This document shows, one piece after another, positions 1 through 5,558 of a stretch of DNA of 5,558 bases. Position 1 is the stretch's first letter; every line of letters starts with the position of its first letter. A program made the translations under genes and the position numbers. The notes beneath the pieces were generated by a model. It was not told where the DNA came from. It saw nothing but the letters and a program-made list of their open reading frames with translations, and searched no databases. This DNA comes from Sediminibacterium sp. (GTDB lineage Bacteria > Bacteroidota > Bacteroidia > Chitinophagales > Chitinophagaceae), in assembly GCA_023256555.1 (NCBI GenBank), contig JALRFB010000074.1:1-5558 (forward strand). The letters run 5' to 3'.

Positions 1-142
1 TTAAAATTTTGTGAAATAAATTTGTTGAGATTAATAAAAATATTATAAATTTTGAAAGATTAGGTTTTGCACAATTTAAAGTTATGCATATATTAGATTT
101 CTAATTTTTTTATTAATTTTTTTAAATATTTAAAATTTTTAA

Positions 143-553
143 CTATTCACTAGTTTTGAACTTTGATTTTTGAATAAACCAAACGGTGAGGATAGGAATG
201 ATTAAGGTTAATAAAGTCACTACAATGAGTAAAATACCAAGTTCAGAATAATCTGCCTTAGATTGAATAGTTCCTGTAATTTTATCTTTTAAAAAATATA
301 ATTGATGATCAAAAAAAGAAAAATTCAAATTAGAATCCACTGCTTCTAATCCATTACTCATAGTTACTTTACCTAATCCAAATTGTTCAAAAACATAAGG
401 GCTACCTTTAATACTATTTTCGCCAGTAGATAAGATCCTTCCATTAGCATCTCTAAACTGAACATTTGCCACTGCATTTCCAGAAAGGGATAATTGTGCT
501 ATCAATGGATTGATGGTAAAGCTCAATAGAACTATTAAAAAGAATTTGTTCAT
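143..553 (-). CDS. Small exported protein with C-terminal transmembrane segment, function unknown
   Basis: I do not recognise a named family with confidence. I start it at ATG 553-551, giving 136 residues. The frame stays open upstream to a GTG at 595, but that GTG lies inside the terminator stem and the added residues would be coded by its T-tract. From this ATG a classical signal peptide follows (MNKFFLIVLLSF...), with likely cleavage after NPLIA, before Gln20. Residues about 20-102 form a hydrophilic, beta-rich extracytoplasmic part containing FRDANGRIL, KGSPYVFEQFGLGKVTMSNG (49-68) and a strand ending in QLYFLKD. The GSPY...F...G.V...NG pattern recalls secreted hypothetical proteins of Bacteroidota, from memory only. 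A hydrophobic helix at about 105-127 is followed by a basic tail (QKSKFK), predicting an inner-membrane anchor with the C terminus inside the cell. It may be expressed by terminator read-through or a promoter of its own; no good promoter is visible. It stops at TAG. Confidence 0.72.
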   Translation of the reverse strand: MNKFFLIVLLSFTINPLIAQLSLSGNAVANVQFRDANGRILSTGENSIKGSPYVFEQFGLGKVTMSNGLEAVDSNLNFSFFDHQLYFLKDKITGTIQSKADYSELGILLIVVTLLTLIIPILTVWFIQKSKFKTSE

Positions 554-580
554 GGTATGAATCATTGTATTATTAAAGAT

Positions 581-616
581 AAAAAAAAGGAGCACTTTAA
601 AAAATAAAGTGCTCCT
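581..616 (-). terminator. Rho-independent terminator of the susC-susD transcript
   Basis: Read on the minus strand from 616, there is a perfect 12-bp stem, AGGAGCACTTTA / TAAAGTGCTCCT, with a 5-base T loop (604-600). A run of T residues ends at 581 (eight As on the plus strand, 581-588, the innermost also closing the stem). It begins 27 bases after the susD stop codon. The T-tract is on the minus-strand side only, so it works in the direction of susCD; the plus-strand reading has an A-tract before and no T-tract after. Confidence 0.92.
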
Positions 617-643
617 AAATTATAACTAAAATTTAAATCAACA

Positions 644-2089
644 CTAGTTTGTGTATCCTGGATTTTGAACCATTAAAGGGTTTGCTTGAATCTCAGAATT
701 TGGAATTGGCAACAAGAATCTAAAGTTACCAGCAGGCAAACTTAAAGCAGTTCCTTGCGCATCAGCCGCTAAACGAGTGATGGGTAAATTTCTTCTCTTA
801 GCATCAAAGAAACGGTGTCCCTCGAATGGTAATTCCTTGAAACGCTCTGTCATAATTGCTGTAATCAAAGCATCTTTAGTAGCAAAGCTTTCATTAACAT
901 ATGCACTAATTCTAGCAGCTCTCAATGTATTCAAATCAGCAGCTGCACCTGTTAAGTCTCCTGTTTCAGCTTTAGCTTCTGCACGAATTAAGTACATTTC
1001 ACCAGTTCTGAATACTTTAGCATCAGCTAATAATTCACCTGGAGTACCGTAAGCTGTACCAGCATATTTATTAATTAAAATAGAGTTTGCTGATCTAGAT
1101 GCGTTTGCTTTTAACAATGGTTCGTCAAAGAAATAAGTACTATAACGAATATCAGTTGTTGGATTATATGCAGCTAATAAAGCCGAAGATGGTCTCCAAG
1201 TGATAGTACCAATGTTTGAAGCATTAGCAGAAGTACCTCTATACAAAGCACCAATTCTTCCGCCGGCAGTGGTAGTTCTACTTAACTTAAATACTACTTC
1301 ACTGTTGTTAGCATCTTTCCATATTGAAGGGAAATTAGTTCTTGTTGCTAAAGGAAATGCAGTAATGTATTCATTAGTATAAGTGATAGCATTTGCATAG
1401 TCTTTGATGTACAATGCAGCTCTAGCTTGTAAAGCAGTCACTGCTAATCTAGAAGCTCTATAGATATCAGTATTTGCTGCAGGCAATAAAGCTTTAGCTG
1501 CTACCAAATCCGCATTCAATTTTTGAAAATATGGAGCAACTGTAATTCTAGCTTTTGGAGCAAGAGATGGAGTTTCCATATATGCTAAAGCTAAAGCGTT
1601 TCCATCTGCTGTATTACTGTAATAACGATACAATTCAAAGTGAGAGAATGCTCTTAAAAACAATGCTTCTCCTTTTACTCTATCCAATGTAGCTTGTTGA
1701 GTTGCATTAGCAGCTTTGATATTTGGAATGGCTTCCAATACTCTGTTTGCACGATCTACAATTCTGTAGTATAACGGAAATGCAGTAAAGTTATCTCTAA
1801 TAGAAATATCTGTAGAAGCATATTGCCATTCATGCACTGTAGCAGAATTATAAAACTCAGCCACTCTTACTTCGTCAGCAAATACACTGTTAAGCAAGAT
1901 ACCCATTTCAACGTTCATTGCTGAGTAAGCACCAATGATACCAGACTCAACATTATCAACGGTTTTAAAAGCGACATCACCGCCAATAAAATCTGTCTCC
2001 TTAACGTCTATCACTTTTGTACATGCTGCAAAAAGAGATAGCATTAAGAATGATGCGATTATCAATTTATTTTTTCTCATTTTATTCAT
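644..2089 (-). CDS. SusD/RagB-family surface glycan-binding lipoprotein
   Basis: This 481-residue lipoprotein is the outer-leaflet partner of the SusC-like transporter and binds the oligosaccharide before import. ATG at 2089-2087 is chosen because it follows the susC stop by 11 bases with an A-rich leader; an ATG three codons later (2080-2078) is an equally workable start. A type II signal peptide ends at LFAAC, with Cys23 as the likely lipidated residue. The N-terminal SusD-like region (about 40-230) has TPR-like helices, including EALFLRAFSHFELYRYY at 141-157 and ALQARAALYIKDYANAI at 219-235. The C-terminal SusD/RagB region (about 265-481) shows EMYLIRAEAKAETGD at 364-378, the ADLNTLRAAR helix, the family motif ERFKELPFEGHRFFDAKR at 415-432, and the ending LLPIPNSEIQANP...NPGY. 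It is complete and typical in length, and stops at TAG. No SusE/F-like glycan-binding gene follows; a terminator does. Substrate is inferred only from the GH32 neighbour. Confidence 0.97.
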   Translation of the reverse strand: MNKMRKNKLIIASFLMLSLFAACTKVIDVKETDFIGGDVAFKTVDNVESGIIGAYSAMNVEMGILLNSVFADEVRVAEFYNSATVHEWQYASTDISIRDNFTAFPLYYRIVDRANRVLEAIPNIKAANATQQATLDRVKGEALFLRAFSHFELYRYYSNTADGNALALAYMETPSLAPKARITVAPYFQKLNADLVAAKALLPAANTDIYRASRLAVTALQARAALYIKDYANAITYTNEYITAFPLATRTNFPSIWKDANNSEVVFKLSRTTTAGGRIGALYRGTSANASNIGTITWRPSSALLAAYNPTTDIRYSTYFFDEPLLKANASRSANSILINKYAGTAYGTPGELLADAKVFRTGEMYLIRAEAKAETGDLTGAAADLNTLRAARISAYVNESFATKDALITAIMTERFKELPFEGHRFFDAKRRNLPITRLAADAQGTALSLPAGNFRFLLPIPNSEIQANPLMVQNPGYTN

Positions 2090-2100
2090 TTTTTAGTTGA

Positions 2101-5100
2101 TTAGAAATTGATATCTAAACCAAGTGTATACATACCTGGATTTGGATATTCATTCAAACTAATATTGTTGTTATCTTCTGGATCCAAACCTCTCCAAGGA
2201 CTCCAAATTGCTAAGTTTTGACCTTGTGCATATATTCTTCCACCATTGATTAATGGCTTACCATTAGGACCTTTAATTGCAGGTAATTGATAAGACACCA
2301 TTAAATTTCTGAAGCGTAAGAATCTTGCATCTTCTAAGTCAGATGAAGTAAAACCTCTATCAAACTTAGATGATTGGAAAAATTTGTTGTCACCAGCAGC
2401 TTGCCATTGGTTATCAATCAACTCTCTTGAAGCTCTTACAATAGTGTGGTATCCTGGTGTACCTCTAGTAATCCAGTTTCTTGTATTGTTACTTCTTACA
2501 ACATCAAATTGATAAGAGAATAAACCACTAATTGAGAACGCTTTGTATCTTAATTCAAAATCAAATCCACCTTGGTGTCTTGGTAAGAAGTTACCAAATT
2601 TAGCAAATTGACCTGCTTTAGCAATATCATTTGTTACGCTACCATCTGGAGCTTCATATCTTGGAGCACCTGTTGTTGGGTCAGCACCTAAATAATTGTA
2701 AGTGTAGTGGCTACCATAAGGTAAACCTTTTCTGATTACGAATGTACCCACAAAGAATTCATTCACTGCACCTAAATCTGTAATCTTGTTATCATTAAAT
2801 GCATGGTTAACACCTAAAGTAACTCCGAAATCACGAGCTCTTACTACATCTACTTTTGCAATGAATTCTAAACCTCTGTTAGACATTTTACCTGCATTGA
2901 TGTACAAGCTAGAGAAACCTGTAGTACCAGACAATGGCTGACTTACGAATAAGTCGATTGTTTTTTCATCATATGCATCAATATTGAATCTTGCTCTACC
3001 ATTCCAAACACTAAAGTCTAATCCAATATTCGCTTTTTCAATTCTTTCAATTTTCAAGTTTGGATTACCAGGACTGTTTGGCACTAAACCTGTAATTGTA
3101 GAACCTGCGTATGATGCTGTACCGAAGTTAGGTACTTGAGGACCTTGATAGTTGGTGATAGATTGTAAACCTGCACCATAAGTTGTCGTAGAGATAGATC
3201 CAATGTTTGGAACAATACCATAAGACAATCTTAATTTCAAATCAGAGAAAATATTTTGCTTGCTTAAAAAACGCTCATTTAAAGCATTCCAAGTAAAACC
3301 TGCAGACCAAGAAGTAATTTCTCTGTTTTCTTGATTCACAATTCTTGAAGTACCATCACGACGAATATTTGCATTCAATGTATATCTATTGTCGTAAGTG
3401 TATTTAGCAGTAGCAAAATAAGAACGGATACCAAATCCAGATTTTGCACTAGATGCGTTTTGAGGATATGTTGCTGCACCATTGGTTGGCAATGGACCAG
3501 CACCTTGACCTGTTTGAGTTAAACGCTTATCCAAGTTGAATAAAGTAAAACCTAAACCTCTTTGATAACCTCTCACAATTTCAAAATTAGCAGAAGCTTC
3601 TACTTCTGATTTTCCGAATCTTTCATTATAAACAGTAGAAGCTGTGTTAATGAATTCAGAAACCACTGTATTAGATTCTTGAGCACTACCTGCTTGGAAT
3701 GATTGTAAAGAACCTACATAAGAGTCTGCATTGATGTAACGGTTTACATAGTTGCTTGAAGCTGTTACACCTAAATTATTTTTTATTGTAAGTGTTGGGA
3801 ATAATTTGTAAGCTAACAAACCATTACCCACCATTTTAATTTGATCAAAACCACGAGTCGTGTTTTGTAAACCTTCTAATAAGTTAGCCACTTGTCTGTA
3901 TGCCATAGAAGTACTTGCACCAAATCTTAATGTACCATCTGGATTGTATGGATTTTCATAAGTTTTTGCTCTATAAGTCATTTGGAATGGGTTTCTCGCA
4001 CTGTTTCCTAAAAACTCACCTTCTGCTAATCTAGAGTTAGAATAACCAATTGAACTATTAAATTGAGCACTAAACTTATCTGTAGAATGATCTAAGTTAA
4101 ATCTAATGGTATAACGCTTTAAAGAAGAACCAAGGTCAATACCTTGTTGATCGAAATAAGCACCAGATAAGAAGAACTTAGTTCTATCGGAACCACCACT
4201 CATAGTTAACTCATGAGATTTAGTGATACCTTCTCTATAAAATAATTTTGAATAATCAATATCGATAAGACTCAAACTATCTAAAGCAGCTTGCTTAGAG
4301 GCAGCAGTCATACCTGCTGGGATTACTGGATTTTTAGAAGACCAAACCCAACCTGGAGTATTTGCTAATTTTTCTCTTTCTTCATAAGCCAACATTTCTT
4401 TAGTGTTCATCAAGTTCATTCTCTCAAAGGTTGGAGGTCTTGTAACACCATATTGTGTTTTGTAAGTAATAGATGTTTTACCAGCTTTACCTTTTTTAGA
4501 TGTGATAACAATTACACCTGTACCACCTCTTGCACCATATATAGCAGCTGCTGTTGCATCTTTTAATACAGTGATAGATTCAAAATCATCAGGATTGATA
4601 GTTTGCATATCAAAAGAAGGGATAGGCACTCCATCTAATACATACAATGGTTGTGCACCAGCTCCTTGAATTGACTTCACACCACGGATAGTGATTTGCG
4701 CACTAGATCCTGGCTGACCAGAACCAGAGTTCGCTAACAAACCTGGCACTCTACCTTGTAAAGCTTGGTCGAAAGAACCCACTGGAACATCATTCACAGT
4801 TTTACCACTGATTGTAGTAGCAGCTCCAGCAAACTTAGATTTGCTCTCACGAGTATAACCCGTAATAACTACTTCTTCTAATTCATTTGCAACAGCAACT
4901 AATTCAACATTCAATGTAGTTGAACTTCCTATTGCTTTAGATTGCTTTGCATAACCAACAATACTGAAGTTGATTGTTTTTTGATCTGTAACATTAATGG
5001 AATAATTACCATTTGCATCAGATAAAGTATTCACCTTGCCGGCGTTCACTGTTACCCCTACCAACCCTTGCTTTGTTTTTTGATCAATTACTTTACCAGA

Positions 5101-5178
5101 GATCTTTTTAGATCCTTGAGCCAATACTTGAGCAGCGAAACATAAAACAAGAGAAGACAATAAAAATAGTTTTCTCAT
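2101..5178 (-). CDS. SusC/RagA-family TonB-linked outer-membrane transporter
   Basis: This 1025-residue protein imports oligosaccharides through the outer membrane using TonB-ExbBD energy, with the SusD partner acting as a lid. It starts at ATG 5178-5176 with a signal peptide of about 20 residues (MRKLFLL..., likely cut after AQVLA). Residues about 25-93 form a carboxypeptidase-regulatory-like domain (ISGKVIDQKT...GVTV, then a DANGNYSI turn). EEVVITGY at 101-108 is the conserved SusC motif before the plug. The plug spans about 117-227 and includes LQGRVPGL, the PLYVLDGVPI motif at 177-186 and ITVLKDATAAAIYGARG at 202-218. The rest is a 22-strand-type beta-barrel ending in LDINF, with the C-terminal aromatic residue expected for Bam-dependent insertion. 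Length is normal for the family and the frame is intact. The TAA stop lies 11 bases before susD, so the two are surely cotranscribed. SusC sequence does not give the substrate; the upstream GH32 fragment suggests fructan or sucrose-type sugars. Confidence 0.97.
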   Translation of the reverse strand: MRKLFLLSSLVLCFAAQVLAQGSKKISGKVIDQKTKQGLVGVTVNAGKVNTLSDANGNYSINVTDQKTINFSIVGYAKQSKAIGSSTTLNVELVAVANELEEVVITGYTRESKSKFAGAATTISGKTVNDVPVGSFDQALQGRVPGLLANSGSGQPGSSAQITIRGVKSIQGAGAQPLYVLDGVPIPSFDMQTINPDDFESITVLKDATAAAIYGARGGTGVIVITSKKGKAGKTSITYKTQYGVTRPPTFERMNLMNTKEMLAYEEREKLANTPGWVWSSKNPVIPAGMTAASKQAALDSLSLIDIDYSKLFYREGITKSHELTMSGGSDRTKFFLSGAYFDQQGIDLGSSLKRYTIRFNLDHSTDKFSAQFNSSIGYSNSRLAEGEFLGNSARNPFQMTYRAKTYENPYNPDGTLRFGASTSMAYRQVANLLEGLQNTTRGFDQIKMVGNGLLAYKLFPTLTIKNNLGVTASSNYVNRYINADSYVGSLQSFQAGSAQESNTVVSEFINTASTVYNERFGKSEVEASANFEIVRGYQRGLGFTLFNLDKRLTQTGQGAGPLPTNGAATYPQNASSAKSGFGIRSYFATAKYTYDNRYTLNANIRRDGTSRIVNQENREITSWSAGFTWNALNERFLSKQNIFSDLKLRLSYGIVPNIGSISTTTYGAGLQSITNYQGPQVPNFGTASYAGSTITGLVPNSPGNPNLKIERIEKANIGLDFSVWNGRARFNIDAYDEKTIDLFVSQPLSGTTGFSSLYINAGKMSNRGLEFIAKVDVVRARDFGVTLGVNHAFNDNKITDLGAVNEFFVGTFVIRKGLPYGSHYTYNYLGADPTTGAPRYEAPDGSVTNDIAKAGQFAKFGNFLPRHQGGFDFELRYKAFSISGLFSYQFDVVRSNNTRNWITRGTPGYHTIVRASRELIDNQWQAAGDNKFFQSSKFDRGFTSSDLEDARFLRFRNLMVSYQLPAIKGPNGKPLINGGRIYAQGQNLAIWSPWRGLDPEDNNNISLNEYPNPGMYTLGLDINF

Positions 5179-5210
5179 GTAATTTTAAAATTTAGGTGCC
5201 CAAAATAGTC

Positions 5211-5221
5211 TGAGTTACTCA
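5211..5221. repeat. 11-bp palindrome in susC leader
   Basis: TGAGT-T-ACTCA is a perfect 5-bp inverted repeat with one central base, ending 32 bases before the susC start codon. It has G/C positions inside otherwise A/T sequence, which makes it slightly more notable than background. It could be an operator half-site pair, but no protein is known to bind it and chance occurrence is possible. Confidence 0.3.
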
Positions 5222-5244
5222 AAATATTTTTACTAAATCCGATA

Positions 5245-5257
5245 TTTTGAATCAAAA
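5245..5257. repeat. 13-bp palindrome in susC leader
   Basis: TTTTGA-A-TCAAAA is a perfect 6-bp inverted repeat with one central base. Its centre lies 35 bases from the centre of the 11-bp palindrome at 5211-5221, and both share the odd-length, one-base-centre form. AT-rich DNA gives such repeats often, so an operator role is only a possibility. Confidence 0.25.
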
Positions 5258-5367
5258 ATTTAACTAAAAAATAATTGTGTTTAAAAAAATAAAATCAAAA
5301 TTTATTTTTCATTAAACAAGCTAACATTTTCAAGTGATATGCCTGAAAGGCAATAAATGCGGGTATT

Positions 5368-5558
5368 TTAGAAAATTTCTTTCAAGAAATGAAAAGAAAG
5401 TTGACGAATTATTGAATGTTGTTTCTTGGGTGAAGCAATTTCTATTTTTGAAAAAGGTTTAGTATTAAAAAACAATTCTGTCATCACAGTTAATCCATTA
5501 TCTGCAAATAATTCTACACTAGCATTATCAATAATTAAATCAAGTTGAATATTTTTTT
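5368..5558 (-). CDS. Glycoside hydrolase family 32 (fructan/sucrose hydrolase), C-terminal fragment cut by window edge
   Basis: This is the 3' end of a minus-strand gene: 62 in-frame codons starting at 5556, then TAA at 5370-5368. The start and the catalytic five-bladed propeller lie outside the window. The visible residues contain DNASVELFADNG, followed by VMTELFF and PFSKIEI. This is the pattern of the GH32 C-terminal beta-sandwich (a D-x-S-S-V-E-[VL]-F-x-x-x-G core, then a T-x-x-x-F strand). The end, LKEIF, resembles the common L-K-S-I-W ending of the family. GH32 enzymes hydrolyse beta-fructofuranosidic bonds in levan, inulin or sucrose; endo or exo action and exact substrate cannot be read from this piece. 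It is co-directional with susC/susD, 189 bases upstream of susC, which suggests a fructan or sucrose utilization locus. Catalytic residues and any signal peptide are unseen. Assignment rests on motif recognition only; GH68/GH43 relatives lack this C-terminal domain, so they are less likely. Confidence 0.87.
   Translation of the reverse strand, partial: KNIQLDLIIDNASVELFADNGLTVMTELFFNTKPFSKIEIASPKKQHSIIRQLSFHFLKEIF

Larger units (their letters stand above)
5179..5367 (-). promoter_or_regulatory. AT-rich leader between the GH32 gene and susC; probable site of susC promoter or processing
   Basis: This 189-base gap is much longer than the 11-base susC-susD gap, so a separate susC promoter or a long processed leader is plausible. 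No ORF crosses it. I find no exact Bacteroidota -7 element (TAnnTTTG). Near matches one base off in spacing are TATTTTG at about 5201-5207 and 5220-5226, and TAAATTTTG at about 5296-5304 (minus-strand reading). A 5-bp hairpin, TGCCT-TTC-AGGCA, lies at 5352-5340, 15 bases past the GH32 stop. It has no T-tract, so it does not look like a terminator. Two short palindromes occur, at 5245-5257 and 5211-5221. The leader next to the susC ATG is A/T-rich with no clear Shine-Dalgarno sequence, which is usual for this phylum. The regulatory role is inferred from size and position only. Confidence 0.35.

Noticed and set aside
92..105. ATTAGA-TT-TCTAAT inverted repeat followed by Ts on the plus strand, as a terminator
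   Set aside because: The stem is short and A/T-rich with a 2-base loop. No plus-strand gene enters from within the window, so a terminator call is not supported, though a gene ending before position 1 cannot be excluded.
103..141. A/T-rich low-complexity stretch as a possible origin or structured RNA
   Set aside because: It has only short A and T runs with no ordered repeats, DnaA-like boxes or stable fold; ordinary AT-rich intergenic sequence explains it.
460..553. Sortase or PEP-CTERM-like sorting architecture for the small membrane protein
   Set aside because: The helix-plus-basic-tail ending resembles such signals, but no LPxTG or PEP motif precedes the helix, and a plain membrane anchor is the simpler reading.
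574..581. TATCTTTA on the minus strand as a -7 promoter element for the small membrane protein
   Set aside because: It matches TAnnTTTG except at the last base, but it overlaps the end of the terminator T-tract and no TTG-type -33 element lies at the right distance upstream.
777..1052. Plus-strand open frame of 91 codons
   Set aside because: It lies wholly opposite the susD gene, has no recognisable domain and is best explained as a frame shadow of a strongly supported coding region.
1200..1382. Plus-strand open frame of 60 codons
   Set aside because: It is also antisense within susD, is short, and shows no independent sign of coding.
5375..5390. ATTTCTT-TC-AAGAAAT inverted repeat at the end of the GH32 gene as its terminator
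   Set aside because: It is inside the coding sequence, almost all A/T, has a 2-base loop and no proper T-tract after it on the minus strand.

Overview
The window is AT-rich and comes from a Bacteroidota genome. A family such as Chitinophagaceae is plausible, but that is an impression from protein style, not a proven placement. The evidence for the phylum is a complete SusC/SusD pair, A-rich leaders without a clear Shine-Dalgarno sequence, and a SusC-type transporter with a fused carboxypeptidase-regulatory-like domain. Every supported gene lies on the minus strand, so the biological reading order runs from position 5558 down to 1.

In that order the layout is as follows. (1) 5558-5368 holds the last 62 codons of a gene cut by the window edge. 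Its residues match the C-terminal beta-sandwich of glycoside hydrolase family 32 (levanase, inulinase or invertase). (2) 5367-5179 is a 189-base AT-rich leader with a small hairpin and two short palindromes, but no clear consensus promoter. (3) 5178-2101 encodes a 1025-residue SusC-like TonB-dependent outer-membrane transporter. (4) After 11 bases, 2089-644 encodes its 481-residue SusD-like surface lipoprotein partner. (5) 616-581 is a strong intrinsic terminator that closes the susCD unit. (6) 553-143 encodes a 136-residue protein of unknown function with a signal peptide and a C-terminal membrane segment. (7) 142-1 is AT-rich sequence in which I see no gene.

Together these make part of a polysaccharide utilization locus. 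SusD captures an oligosaccharide at the cell surface, SusC imports it in a TonB-dependent way, and the GH32 enzyme cleaves beta-fructofuranosidic bonds. The GH32 neighbour is the only substrate clue and points to fructan (levan or inulin-type) or sucrose/fructo-oligosaccharide use. The usual fructokinase, fructose permease, surface glycan-binding protein and regulator of such loci are not in this window. The locus type is well known. The least explained item is the small membrane protein directly after the terminator. I see no RNA genes, CRISPR arrays, insertion sequences or prophage parts.
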